Shown: positions 46,649 through 55,805, counted from the first letter of the stretch. The stretch is DNA of 64,000 bases from Gluconacetobacter asukensis (GCF_014174375.1 NZ_JABEQE010000005.1:186001-250000), one strand, 5' to 3'. Translations and numbers: made by a program. Notes: generated by a model from the letters alone, not told the origin.

Positions 46649-47197
46649 ATGCAACCGAAACACGGATGGAGCATCGTATCCCGGATGGACAGCCACGACG
46701 CCAATCGCATCGGCGCCGCGATCCTGCTGACCGCGCTGGCCGTCGCGGGCAGTGTCGGGGTCGGGCGCCTGGCCGTCCCCGTCGCCATCCCGCTCCGTCC
46801 GGCCTTCGCCCTGCCCGAACCACCCGACGGAGCGGCCGGCCCGTCGATCGCCGACGCACTCGCCCATGCCGATCCCAAGGCGGGACAGACCCTTGCGGCA
46901 CGATCCTGCACGATGTGCCACAGTTTCACGAAGGACGCGCCGCCCACGGTCGGCCCCGACCTGTTCGGCGTCGCCGGCACCCCCATCGCCGGGATTCCCG
47001 GCTATAGCTTCTCTCCCGCGCTGTCGGCACACCGGTCGGAGCTCTGGACCGACGACGCCCTTTCGACGTGGCTGGAAAGCCCGGCCCGTTTCGCGCCCGG
47101 CACCCGCATGGCATTCCCCGGCCTGCCCGATATCCGCGACCGCGCGGCGATCATCGCCTATCTGCACACTTTGTCCGACGGAGGACACCTTCCATGA
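46649..47197 (+). CDS. Membrane-anchored c-type cytochrome
   Basis: 182 aa. One N-terminal membrane helix (AAILLTALAVAGSVGVG) acts as an uncleaved anchor, then a Pro/Ala linker and a single class I cytochrome c domain with the heme motif CTMCH (about residue 87) and a Met ligand candidate in GTRMAFPGL. It resembles CycM of alphaproteobacteria, which passes electrons from the bc1 complex to oxidases. AAGGA lies 9 bases before the ATG. The stop overlaps the hisN start as ATGA. It diverges from kdsB. Confidence 0.88.
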   Translation: MQPKHGWSIVSRMDSHDANRIGAAILLTALAVAGSVGVGRLAVPVAIPLRPAFALPEPPDGAAGPSIADALAHADPKAGQTLAARSCTMCHSFTKDAPPTVGPDLFGVAGTPIAGIPGYSFSPALSAHRSELWTDDALSTWLESPARFAPGTRMAFPGLPDIRDRAAIIAYLHTLSDGGHLP

Positions 47198-48027
47198 CCC
47201 AGTCCAATACGCCCCAGGCCGACATCCCCCTCTCCGATGCCGACCGCCTGCTGGAAGCCGCGATCGCCGCTGCCGATGCCGCCGGATGCGTGATCCGTCC
47301 GTTCTTCCGGTCCAGGCTCGCGGTGGACGACAAGAGCGACCAGAGCCCGGTAACCGTCGCCGACCGCACCGCCGAACGCACTATCCGGGCAACCCTGGCC
47401 GAACGCCTGCCCGACCACGCGGTTCTGGGCGAGGAATTCGGGCTGGAACGCGCGGGCTCCCGCTGGTGCTGGGTGATCGACCCGATCGACGGCACGCGGG
47501 CATTCGTGACCGGCCGGCCAACCTTCGGCACGCTGATCGCCCTGCTGGATGACGGGGTCCCGGTGCTGGGCATCATCGACCAGCCGATCACCGGCGAGCG
47601 CTGGATCGGCGTGCGTGGCCGGCCAACGCGCTACGAATCCCGCCTTCCCGGCGCCATCGGCACCCGGCGCTGCACCGATTTGAAGGTGGCCGAACTCTCC
47701 TGCACCTCGCCCGAGATGATCGAGGGCGCACCGACACCGCATTGGGACGCGCTGCGCCGCGCCGCCCGCCGCGTGACCTGGGGCGGCGACTGCTATGCCT
47801 ACGGCCTGCTGGCGCTCGGCCAGGTTGACGTGATCGCGGAATGCACGATGAAGGTCTGGGACTGGGCCGCCCTGGTCCCCATTATCGAGGGTGCCGGCGG
47901 CCGGGTGACGGACTGGCACGGCCGCCCGCTGCGGGCCGAGGGCGACGGCACGGTGCTGGCCGTGGGCGATCAGGCGATCCTGGCGGATGCCGTCTCCCTG
48001 CTGAATACCGGCCTGCCTGCGCATTGA
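47194..48027 (+). CDS. hisN: Inositol-phosphatase-family histidinol-phosphatase
   Basis: 277 aa from the ATG at 47194, which has GGAGGA upstream and overlaps the cytochrome stop. Metal-binding IMPase motifs are GEEFG, WVIDPIDGTRAFVTG (DPxDGT) and VWDWAALVPIIEGAGG (WDxA). The FVTGRPTFGTLIAL continuation fits the HisN branch that dephosphorylates histidinol phosphate, rather than inositol monophosphatase or CysQ. Substrate assignment is by resemblance only. Confidence 0.85.
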   Translation: MTQSNTPQADIPLSDADRLLEAAIAAADAAGCVIRPFFRSRLAVDDKSDQSPVTVADRTAERTIRATLAERLPDHAVLGEEFGLERAGSRWCWVIDPIDGTRAFVTGRPTFGTLIALLDDGVPVLGIIDQPITGERWIGVRGRPTRYESRLPGAIGTRRCTDLKVAELSCTSPEMIEGAPTPHWDALRRAARRVTWGGDCYAYGLLALGQVDVIAECTMKVWDWAALVPIIEGAGGRVTDWHGRPLRAEGDGTVLAVGDQAILADAVSLLNTGLPAH

Positions 48028-48139
48028 ACCCACGCCACCGCCCGGCCGGCACATGGCACCGATGCCATCCTTCCCCTATCCATTTATCCGCGGATCGGAT
48101 AGGAGCACCATCTTCACCGAATAAACGCGAGTATTCGAG

Positions 48140-49405
48140 ATGAGCAGCGAAGCCACCTCCCACCTGTCCCTCCCCAAGGACAAGATCCGCATCCTGCTTC
48201 TCGAAGGCATACATGACAGCGCCGTGTCGCTGCTGAAGGCCAACGGATACGAGAACGTCACGCGCCTGAAGACCGCCCTGGAAGGGGCGGCCCTGCGCGA
48301 GGCGCTGGAAGGCGTGCATATCGTGGGTATCCGTTCCCGCACCCAGCTGACCGACGAGGTCATTGCCGCCGCCGACCGGCTGATCGCCGTGGGCTGCTTC
48401 TGCATCGGCACCAACCAGGTCAACCTGACGGCGGCGCGCGGCCACGGCATTCCGGTGTTCAACGCCCCGTTCAGCAACACGCGCTCGGTCGCCGAGCTGG
48501 TAATGGGCGAGGTCGTGATGCTGATGCGGCGGATCTTCCCCCGCTCGGTCCAGTGCCATGAAGGCGGCTGGAACAAATCGGCGGCCAATAGCTGGGAAGT
48601 CCGGGGCAAGACGCTCGGCATCGTCGGCTACGGCTCGATCGGCTCGCAGCTCTCGGTCCTGGCCGAGGCGTTCGGCATGCGGGTGATCTATTACGACGTG
48701 ATCGACAAGCTGGTTCACGGCAACGCCACCCCGGTCGATTCTCTGAACGATCTTCTGGCGCAGAGCGACGTGGTCAGCCTCCATGTGCCGCAACTGCCCA
48801 GCACCGCGAACCTGATCGGCGCCGAGCAGATCCGCGCGATGAAGCCCGGCTCGTTCCTGATCAACAACGCCCGCGGCAATGTCGTGGACCTGGCGGCCCT
48901 GGCCGACGCCCTGCGCGACGGCCACCTGCTGGGGGCGGCGATCGACGTGTTCCCGACCGAACCCAAGGGCGCGGGCGATGCCTTTACCTCGCCGCTCCAG
49001 GGGCTGGATAACGTCATCCTCACCCCGCATATCGGCGGCTCCACCGCCGAGGCGCAGGAGCGGATCGGCGTCGAGGTCGCGCGGAAGCTGATCGAATATT
49101 CCGACGTGGGCTCGACCCTGGGCGCCGTCAATTTCCCGACCGTGCAGTTGCCCGAAAGCCCGCGCGGCACCCGCTTCATGCACGTCCACAGCAACGTTCC
49201 CGGCATCATGCTGCAGATCAACGAGATCTTCATGGCCGAGAACAGCAACATCACGGCCCAGTATCTCCAGACGGACGGCGAACTGGGCTATGTGGTGGTC
49301 GAGGCCGATACGGGACGCGATACCGACAAGGACAACCGCATCCTGCGCCGCCTGCGCGACCTGAAGGGCACGATCCGCGCCCGCCTGCTGTACCAGCAGC
49401 CCTGA
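48140..49405 (+). CDS. serA: D-3-phosphoglycerate dehydrogenase
   Basis: 421 aa, the shorter E. coli-type SerA. It makes 3-phosphohydroxypyruvate, the first step to serine. The N-terminal substrate domain has GIRSRTQLTDEV and GCFCIGTNQV. The NAD domain has LGIVGYGSIGSQL, the catalytic Arg in NNARGNVVDL and His in LTPHIGGSTAEAQERIG. The C-terminal ACT domain (about residues 345-421) with HSNVPGIMLQINEIF would bind serine for feedback control. A hairpin terminator follows. Confidence 0.96.
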   Translation: MSSEATSHLSLPKDKIRILLLEGIHDSAVSLLKANGYENVTRLKTALEGAALREALEGVHIVGIRSRTQLTDEVIAAADRLIAVGCFCIGTNQVNLTAARGHGIPVFNAPFSNTRSVAELVMGEVVMLMRRIFPRSVQCHEGGWNKSAANSWEVRGKTLGIVGYGSIGSQLSVLAEAFGMRVIYYDVIDKLVHGNATPVDSLNDLLAQSDVVSLHVPQLPSTANLIGAEQIRAMKPGSFLINNARGNVVDLAALADALRDGHLLGAAIDVFPTEPKGAGDAFTSPLQGLDNVILTPHIGGSTAEAQERIGVEVARKLIEYSDVGSTLGAVNFPTVQLPESPRGTRFMHVHSNVPGIMLQINEIFMAENSNITAQYLQTDGELGYVVVEADTGRDTDKDNRILRRLRDLKGTIRARLLYQQP

Positions 49406-49412
49406 CCAAAAT

Positions 49413-49445
49413 AGGGTGGCGGGGCATGATCCTCCCCGCCACCCT
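49413..49445 (+). terminator. Terminator-like hairpin after serA
   Basis: AGGGTGGCGGGG (49413-49424) and CCCCGCCACCCT (49434-49445) form a perfect 12-bp stem with a 9-base loop, eight bases after the serA stop. The tail GCCCTCTT is a poor T-run, but the stem is very stable. Confidence 0.7.
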
Positions 49446-49559
49446 GCCCTCTTGACCCGTCAGGAAGACAGAGGCAAAAGCAGACAGTCTCCGACCAGGG
49501 TCCCAAACGGACACCCATGTCGCGGATAGCCTAAACGATGGCGTAACGCGCCCATCGCC

Positions 49560-49634
49560 GCCGGGTTAGCACAGCGGTAGTGCAGCGGTTTTGTAAACCG
49601 AAGGTCGGGGGTTCAAATCCCTCACCCGGCACCA
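49560..49634 (+). tRNA. tRNA-Thr(TGT)
   Basis: 75 bases with an encoded CCA. The acceptor stem GCCGGGT (49560-49566) pairs perfectly with ACCCGGC (49624-49630), discriminator A and CCA follow. The D arm is GCAC/GTGC, the anticodon loop TTTGTAA gives anticodon TGT (reads ACA), and the T arm has GTTCAAAT. It reads threonine codons. The first anticodon-stem pair is G-A, a small irregularity. Confidence 0.96.
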
Positions 49635-49931
49635 GAAATCCCCACATTCCTCCCACGGGCAATAACGCAGGGATCGCGTCTCAAGCGATTCCAGCGTTTT
49701 CCATCAAACGTCCTCATTCTGACGGGCAGGATTTCGATCCAACAAGGATCGTCATTCGGCCTGCCCTGCCGCCATGACCAGTTCCCCGGCCTGAAGCACG
49801 CCCGGAAGATTCATGGCTTCTTATGGCCGCCGCGCATGCCGCCCGCGATATGGGGCGTTTGTTAACTTTTATATGACAATCTGAAATTCCGGTCTTCGAA
49901 GGGAAGCGTCAATCTCTGGAGGAGCACGACC
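49635..49931. promoter_or_regulatory. Intergenic region between tRNA-Thr and the Hint protein gene
   Basis: 297 bases. It contains a small hairpin CGATCC/GGATCG (49735-49751) and an AT-rich stretch TTTGTTAACTTTTATATGACAATCTG (near 49858-49884) that is the likely promoter area of the Hint protein gene, although no clean -35/-10 pair is assigned. No repeat of the tRNA 3' end is seen. Confidence 0.4.
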
Positions 49932-51821
49932 ATGTCGAGCGCAGGAACGTACCACACTTACGATGCAGCAGGTCATGTAGAAACTACGTGGACCATTACT
50001 GATGGAACTGTCTTTAATGGTGGCGTTGGAAACTCCAATATCGTCATAACAGACGCAAGCGGAAAGACGATCTCTACAATTAACGGCGTCCCGGATAATA
50101 TTCTGGCTGAAAATATTCAGACAGGAACGAATGCGACCAACGGTAGCCTTGTGTCTGTTCTTGGCGGGGCGTGGGTCTCCACCCCTGGCTCCAGCGGAAC
50201 TATCGATTTTCTTCTCGGCCTTTTGTCTGTCCCCACATTCACGATTGGCGGAACGACAGATATTAATTTTGTTGCGAACGCCGCGACGGTAGCAACTGTC
50301 AATATTTATGGTGGTACCGCATCATTCTCTGGTGGCATTCTGGCCGGCGCCCTCACCGGTTCGAACATCAACATCGGTTACGGTGGGGAGTACAACGGCT
50401 CAACGCAGCTCGTCAGCCTTCTTCAGGGAACGAATATCAAGTTCACGACAGGAGGCGGAACTCTTGTCCTGAATGGGAACAACGTCTTCCTTAACCTTTC
50501 CAACATAAACATCACCGGATACGACCCGCAGTACGATACTATAGAACTCCAGAATACAGTCGCTACCATTTCTGGTTATACCATAACAAACTCAGGAACA
50601 GATAAAACAATTACACTTTTTGGAAGCGACGGGACACAAATTGCAACTTACACTGCAACACCCGCAACAGGTGCATACCTTCCCGCCGGAACTTACAATA
50701 ATCTGGCGACGACAGATACCGCGACGAACCCCCTGAAAATTACCTACAATAGCGGCAATACTTATATCGGTGTCTGCTATCTCGCCGGCTCCATGATCCG
50801 GATGCCGGACGGTGACCGTGCGGTCGAAGAGATGCGTATCGGCGACGAAGTATCGGTCTTCGACTGGCAGAACAACACGACGATCACCCGCAAGGTAATC
50901 TGGGCCGGCAGCAGGACGACGACTGTCAATCCAGACCTGCCGGATGACGAATCAGGTTACCCGATCCGCATCCTCAAGGACGCGCTCGCCGATGGCACCC
51001 CCTACAAGGACATGCTGATCACCGCCGAACATTGCCTGTTCTTTGATGGCAAGTTCATCCCGGCCCGCATGCTCGTCAACGGACGATCGATTTTCTATGA
51101 CAAGTCCTTCACCACCTATGACTATTACCATATCGAGACCGAAGAACACGCCGTGATCATGGCGGACGGCGTTCTGACCGAAACCTATCTCGACACGGGC
51201 AATCGCGGCACATTCCGTCAGAACGGGCCAGTCCTCAGGATCGGCGGCCGCGCGAAGAACTGGGCCGAGGACGCGGCGGCCCCCCTCGGCGTCGACCGGA
51301 GCTTCGCCGAGCCCCTGTTCCGCCGGATCGAGACCCGTGCGACGCAGGCCGGCCTGAAAAACCGTGCCGAGGCACCGCCCCTGACGGCCGACCCGGAGCT
51401 GCATCTCGTCACCGACAAGGGGCAGATCCTCCGCCCGGTCCGCGAGGCGAACGGCTATATCAGCTTCATGATCCCGACCGGTGTCGCATCGGTGCGCCTG
51501 GTTTCTCGCTCCGGCCGCCCCAGCGATACGATCGGCCCATTCGTCGACGACCGCCGCCAGTCCGGCATCTCGGTCGGCGAGATCATGCTGTTCGAAGGCA
51601 ATCACGCCCAGAACGTCACGACGCATCTGACCGACACAACCCTGTCCGGCTGGAATGCGCTCGAACAGGCTGACCGGCGCTGGACCGACGGCAACGCGCT
51701 GCTGCCGCTCGGCCAGCGATACCCCAATGGCGTTGCCCTGCTGGCCATTCAGGTCCGGGAATCCGGTCTTTACCTCACCTCCACCGGATCGGCCGGGGCC
51801 GCGTCGGCGCGAATGGCCTGA
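49932..51821 (+). CDS. Surface-type protein with C-terminal Hint (intein-like) domain
   Basis: 629 aa. GGAGGAG precedes the ATG. Residues 1 to about 275 are Thr/Asn/Gly-rich beta-repeat sequence like autotransporter or adhesin passengers, with no Cys. A Hint domain begins at Cys282 (CYLAGSMIRMPDGDRAVEEM), with block B in ITAEHCLFFDGKFIPARML (about 363-380). Hint domains of inteins and Hedgehog proteins self-cleave before the first Cys. The domain is followed by about 200 residues of unknown fold ending near a C-terminal Ala. No signal peptide is seen. Such proteins occur repeatedly in Gluconacetobacter-type genomes as I recall. GC content jumps at the domain border. Confidence 0.82.
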   Translation: MSSAGTYHTYDAAGHVETTWTITDGTVFNGGVGNSNIVITDASGKTISTINGVPDNILAENIQTGTNATNGSLVSVLGGAWVSTPGSSGTIDFLLGLLSVPTFTIGGTTDINFVANAATVATVNIYGGTASFSGGILAGALTGSNINIGYGGEYNGSTQLVSLLQGTNIKFTTGGGTLVLNGNNVFLNLSNINITGYDPQYDTIELQNTVATISGYTITNSGTDKTITLFGSDGTQIATYTATPATGAYLPAGTYNNLATTDTATNPLKITYNSGNTYIGVCYLAGSMIRMPDGDRAVEEMRIGDEVSVFDWQNNTTITRKVIWAGSRTTTVNPDLPDDESGYPIRILKDALADGTPYKDMLITAEHCLFFDGKFIPARMLVNGRSIFYDKSFTTYDYYHIETEEHAVIMADGVLTETYLDTGNRGTFRQNGPVLRIGGRAKNWAEDAAAPLGVDRSFAEPLFRRIETRATQAGLKNRAEAPPLTADPELHLVTDKGQILRPVREANGYISFMIPTGVASVRLVSRSGRPSDTIGPFVDDRRQSGISVGEIMLFEGNHAQNVTTHLTDTTLSGWNALEQADRRWTDGNALLPLGQRYPNGVALLAIQVRESGLYLTSTGSAGAASARMA

Positions 51822-51850
51822 CAATCCTGGCACGGTCGTTTCGTGACCGG

Positions 51851-51888
51851 GCCCTGCTCCCTTCACGGGAGCAGGGCTTCTGCTTTAT
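51851..51888 (+). terminator. Strong hairpin between the Hint protein and XRE genes
   Basis: GCCCTGCTCCC (51851-51861) and GGGAGCAGGGC (51867-51877) form a perfect 11-bp stem with loop TTCAC, followed by TTCTGCTTT. It lies 29 bases after the Hint gene stop and 20 bases before the next ATG, so it would end the Hint transcript and lie in the leader region of the regulator. Confidence 0.7.
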
Positions 51889-51897
51889 CTACCATCC

Positions 51898-52458
51898 ATG
51901 GCGCAAAGAATTCTCCTCCAGCCCGGACAAATCTGGAGCCCGGAAGATCCGTCTCTCCCGGCCCGCCGAGTACGCGATTTCCCCAAGGGCATGCTCTCCT
52001 ACACCCTGGTTTCGCCTTCGGCGGACGATGGCGAGCATCTGGTCACCCAACAGCTCTTTCGCAAATGGATCCGGGAGAACAGCGCAACACTGGCCGGCAA
52101 TGACGGCGAGAAGGCCTCACCGTCGGCCGAACTCGCCAAGAAGATCGCCACCCTGCGCTCAGCCTGCGGCATGAGCCAGTCCGAACTGGCCACGGCACTC
52201 GGCCTGAGCCGCTCCGCCATAGCGGCCCTGGAAACCGGCCGTAGTAGCGCACGCATCCATATCCCCAGACTGGCCGAACTGTTCCAGGTACCCATGGAAC
52301 TCTTCCTCAGCGGCATGACGGAGCAGTCATTCCGCGCGGATCTCTCAGTGGACGAACACGATCTCATCACTCTTTACCGCCGCCTCCCGGTCGCATCGAA
52401 GATCAGCGTCCAGAAATATGTCGAACGCCAGACCAGGACCGCCGAAAACGACGATTGA
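51898..52458 (+). CDS. XRE-family transcriptional regulator
   Basis: 186 aa. The N-terminal 75 residues are of unknown type. Residues about 78-138 form a Cro/C1-type helix-turn-helix with LRSACGMSQSELATALGLSRSAIAALETGRS and LAELFQVPMELFL. A helical C-terminal tail follows. It probably regulates nearby genes or itself; targets are unknown. Only 20 bases separate its ATG from the upstream hairpin, and its stop overlaps a possible TTG start of the next gene, so it may be cotranscribed with the diguanylate cyclase. Confidence 0.85.
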   Translation: MAQRILLQPGQIWSPEDPSLPARRVRDFPKGMLSYTLVSPSADDGEHLVTQQLFRKWIRENSATLAGNDGEKASPSAELAKKIATLRSACGMSQSELATALGLSRSAIAALETGRSSARIHIPRLAELFQVPMELFLSGMTEQSFRADLSVDEHDLITLYRRLPVASKISVQKYVERQTRTAENDD

Positions 52459-52541
52459 CTGCCTGCAGGCGCTCTTGCCGTCTGTCCATCAACTACCCGG
52501 TGATGATAATTGAAATTACAAGAGTATGCGGGTCGCGGAAT

Positions 52542-54350
52542 ATGACGGGAATCCTGGCGGGTCGGAGCAGTCTGTCGACGATATTGACCTGCGCGGTCTG
52601 GTGCCTTGCCGCCATTGTCAGTGTCGGATGGACCCGGCATGGCGGCAGTTCCTCGATGATCTGGCCCGCCAACGCAATCCTGGCGGCGGCGGCCCTGTGC
52701 ATCCGGAATTTCAACTGGCGGCTGTTTCCCCCGCTGCTGCTGGTCCTGTCGACGATGGTCAATCTGGGTGACCATCGCCCCTGGGTCACCAGTGTCGGCT
52801 TCGCTACCGCCAATCTGGTCGAAACCGTACTCGCCGTTCTTCTGACCCGCCGTTTCAGCCCCATATCCGGCTTTTTCGAATATCCCGGATGGGCATTCCG
52901 TTTCGCTGTCGCGACGGTTGTGGCCGTGATCTGCTCTGCGGTCATCGCCGCGGAAGCACTTTACCTCAGTGAGGGACGCGACTGGCTGGGCGGCGCGATG
53001 GCCTGGACGATGGCCCACCTGCCCGGCCTTCTGATTACCGTTCCGGTTCTTCTGGCCCTGAATCCCTACGATACCAAGGGGAGCGCAGACCATGATGCCC
53101 CCTCGCGACTGGTGGTCATCGGCCTGATGGCGCTGGTCGCCGGCGCGGCAATCGTGGTCTATCGCCAGTCACACTATCCATTCCAGTTCCTGCTTCTGCC
53201 TCCGCTGGTCCTCGCCACCTACCATCTCTATGCCAAGGGCGCCGCGCTGGCCGTTGCGATCATCGCCATGATCGGCAGTTATTTCATCTTCACCGACGTC
53301 GGTCCCGTCATGCCCTTTCATGGGCCGGACTCGCTGCGGGTCTATATTTTCCAGCTCGATCTGGCGACGATCTTCTTCTGTGCCTTGCCCCTGGGGGCCG
53401 TACTGACCCAGCGCGACCAGAAGGCCTTACTGGCCGAGCGGCGGCTGCGCGATTTCCGTCACCTGGCCGACCGGGTGGGCGACGTGCTGTTCCGGGTGGA
53501 TGCCTTCGGACGGTGGAGCTACCTCAACCCGGCGTCCGAGCAATTATTCGGCGTGCCGGTCGAATATCGGCTGGGCCAGCACATGCTGGAGAGCGTCATC
53601 CCCGAGGATCGCGTGGCGCTCAGCCGTGCGCTGGCCGAAATCGTATCGGGCAGCCGTGAAGATCTGCGCCAGATCGTCAGCATCTGCCGTCGCGACGGCA
53701 CGATCCGACATGTCGAGATCCTGGCCCACCGCCTGGATGAAGATCTGGGTTATGGCGGGCTGATCCGCGACGTGACCGACCAGTTGACGCAGGACGAGCA
53801 GAACCGGCAGATCGCCGAAGCCAACGAGCATGCCGCCAACACCGACGAACTGACCGGCCTGCCCAACCGGCGCGCATTCTTCCAGACGCTCCACGCCTGT
53901 CTGGCGCAGAGGACATCGAAGATAGCAGTCGCGATCTTCGACCTGGATCATTTCAAGCTGGTCAATGACCGCTACGGTCATCCGGTCGGGGACGTGGTGC
54001 TGCGGCGGGTGGCGTCCACGGTGCTGGCTTCCGTGCGCGACAGCGACATGGTCGCCCGGATCGGAGGCGAGGAATTCGCGGTCCTGATCACCGACCAGAA
54101 CCCGGAGCAGGCGATCAGCCTGGCGCGCCGCCTCGTCCGCGCCGTCTCGTCGGATTCGATCGCGATCCCGTCCGGTCCGACCCTGCATGTCACCATCAGC
54201 ATGGGCATCGCCAACCACCAGCCCGGCGAAGAGCATGCGGCATTGATCGAGCGCGCCGACCAGGCGCTCTATGCCGCGAAGAGAGGGGGCCGCAACCGGC
54301 TGATGATCGCCGACGCCACCCTCACCTCACAGCCAGCCGACAGCGCCTGA
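52542..54350 (+). CDS. Diguanylate cyclase with MASE1, PAS and GGDEF domains
   Basis: 602 aa from the ATG at 52542; ATG 52503 and TTG 52455 are alternatives. About eight membrane helices (residues 10-295) match a MASE1 sensor, then a PAS domain (about 310-430, FRVDAFGRWSYLNPASEQLFG) and a GGDEF domain. The active site is IGGEEFAV, with metal residue in VAIFDLDHFKLVNDRYGH. RDSD five residues before GGEEF is an intact inhibitory I-site, so product feedback is expected. It would make c-di-GMP, which controls attachment and cellulose in acetic acid bacteria (inference). No EAL domain is present. Confidence 0.9.
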   Translation: MTGILAGRSSLSTILTCAVWCLAAIVSVGWTRHGGSSSMIWPANAILAAAALCIRNFNWRLFPPLLLVLSTMVNLGDHRPWVTSVGFATANLVETVLAVLLTRRFSPISGFFEYPGWAFRFAVATVVAVICSAVIAAEALYLSEGRDWLGGAMAWTMAHLPGLLITVPVLLALNPYDTKGSADHDAPSRLVVIGLMALVAGAAIVVYRQSHYPFQFLLLPPLVLATYHLYAKGAALAVAIIAMIGSYFIFTDVGPVMPFHGPDSLRVYIFQLDLATIFFCALPLGAVLTQRDQKALLAERRLRDFRHLADRVGDVLFRVDAFGRWSYLNPASEQLFGVPVEYRLGQHMLESVIPEDRVALSRALAEIVSGSREDLRQIVSICRRDGTIRHVEILAHRLDEDLGYGGLIRDVTDQLTQDEQNRQIAEANEHAANTDELTGLPNRRAFFQTLHACLAQRTSKIAVAIFDLDHFKLVNDRYGHPVGDVVLRRVASTVLASVRDSDMVARIGGEEFAVLITDQNPEQAISLARRLVRAVSSDSIAIPSGPTLHVTISMGIANHQPGEEHAALIERADQALYAAKRGGRNRLMIADATLTSQPADSA

Positions 54351-54358
54351 ACGGGCTC

Positions 54359-54988
54359 TCACAGCAGCCCGGACTGCCGGAAACTGGTCGCGCCGCCATT
54401 GCCCACGATGACATGGTCGCGCACCGTCAGCCCCAGCACGGTGGCGATCTGTTCCAGCCGCCGGGTCATCATGATGTCCTCGCGCGACGGCATGGGGTTC
54501 CAGCCAGGATGATTATGGACCAGAATCAGCTCACTCGCCTTCAGGCGGATGGCACGGCGCATGACCTCCCGCGGATAGACGGGCGTCTGGTCGATCGTGC
54601 CTTGGGCCAGGACCTCATCCGCAATCAGGCGGGCATTCCGGTCCAGGAACAGCACGCGAAACTGTTCCAGCGTCTCGCGCGCCAGAACGGCCTGCAGATA
54701 GGCCATCAGCGCATCATGTGACGCCAGCAGGCTACCCTGCCGGATTCGGGTACGCATCAGCCGGATGGCCGCCTCGCGCAGCAGCGGAAAGGTAACGACC
54801 ACCTGAAGGCGCCCGTCGGCAACTGCCGACAATTCGTCGGCATCGGCGGCGAAGACGGCACCAGCCGTCCCGAATCGTTTCAGGAGGGCCTGCGCCAGCG
54901 CCGTCGGATCAGCGCCCGGCGGCAGGATCAGCGCCAGGATCGTGGACAGCAGCGCGGCATCCTCCGCAATGGTCGCGGCGGCGCTCAT
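54359..54988 (-). CDS. radC: RadC-family JAB domain protein (intact JAMM motif)
   Basis: 209 aa. A helix-hairpin-helix-like N-terminal part (LLKRFGTAGAVFAADADEL) leads to an MPN/JAB domain. The metal site is complete: Glu in IADEVLAQGTID, H-x-H in LVHNHPGWNPMPSREDI with a following Asp. RadC is named for a repair phenotype later doubted, and its true function is unsettled. It is convergent with the diguanylate cyclase and divergent from the HAD gene. A paralogue lies at 55806-56540. Confidence 0.88.
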   Translation of the reverse strand: MSAAATIAEDAALLSTILALILPPGADPTALAQALLKRFGTAGAVFAADADELSAVADGRLQVVVTFPLLREAAIRLMRTRIRQGSLLASHDALMAYLQAVLARETLEQFRVLFLDRNARLIADEVLAQGTIDQTPVYPREVMRRAIRLKASELILVHNHPGWNPMPSREDIMMTRRLEQIATVLGLTVRDHVIVGNGGATSFRQSGLL

Positions 54989-55095
54989 GCCGTCCCGCGC
55001 CCCCGGCCACCCGCAAGGAAGGCCGGCAATGGTCGCGAAGCGGCTGCGGTGGGGCTATAAGGGGTCTTCATGGAGCCAAAAGGACCATCGCCGGT

Positions 55096-55800
55096 ATGAA
55101 TGTTCTGTCGTCTCTCAGCCATCACGACGCGGTTCTTCTCGATCTCGACGGTACCATCATCGATTCCCGCGCCGGCATTATCAGTTCCCTGCACGACGCG
55201 ATACGCGATCTTGGCCATGAACCCGATCCGGCGGAAGACCTGACCTGGGTTGTCGGCCCTCCCCTGCATGATCTGGTGGCGCGCGTCCTGACGCATTATG
55301 GCGATGACCGCGCCGAAGAAGCCGTACGCCGCTACCGCTATCATTACGAACGGCGCGGCATGCATCGCAGCCCTGTCTTTCCCGGCATGCGCGAGGTGAT
55401 CGAGGCCGTGACGGCATCAGGCGCCCGGCTGTTCCTCGCGACCTCCAAACCGGTTCACCTGGCACGCGCGATCCTGGAATTGCGGGAACTGACCCCCTAT
55501 TTCACGGCTCTGTACGGCGCACGGCCCGACGATACCGGCGCGGAAAAGCCCGAACTGATCGCGCAATTGCTGGAAGAACACCAGATCGCCAAAAACCGCG
55601 CCATCATGGTGGGCGATCGCCGGTTCGATATCAGCGGGGCGCATGCCAACCATATCAGGGGGCTGGGCGTACTGTGGGGATATGGCGGCGAGGAAGAACT
55701 GACCGAAGCCGGAGCAGACGCGCTGGTGACCGATCCGGGTGAACTGATGGCCGCCATCCGGGGCCAGCTTGCGGCAGCGCACATCCATCCGGCGGGGTAA
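55096..55800 (+). CDS. HAD-family hydrolase, phosphoglycolate-phosphatase-like
   Basis: 234 aa. HAD motif I is VLLDLDGTIIDSRAG, motif II LATSKP, motif III a Lys in GAEKPELI, and motif IV VGDRRFDISGA. A helical cap (about residues 20-85) makes it a C1 type like Gph/PpaX. The substrate is probably a small phosphoester. The gene is enclosed by two radC paralogues, divergent from one and convergent with the other, ending five bases before the second. Confidence 0.88.
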   Translation: MNVLSSLSHHDAVLLDLDGTIIDSRAGIISSLHDAIRDLGHEPDPAEDLTWVVGPPLHDLVARVLTHYGDDRAEEAVRRYRYHYERRGMHRSPVFPGMREVIEAVTASGARLFLATSKPVHLARAILELRELTPYFTALYGARPDDTGAEKPELIAQLLEEHQIAKNRAIMVGDRRFDISGAHANHIRGLGVLWGYGGEEELTEAGADALVTDPGELMAAIRGQLAAAHIHPAG

Positions 55801-55805
55801 AATAT

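Noticed and set aside
49560-49931. tRNA-Thr as an integration site for an island carrying the Hint protein
   Set aside because: No integrase gene follows and no repeat of the tRNA 3' end was found downstream; the low-GC part is confined to one half of one gene.
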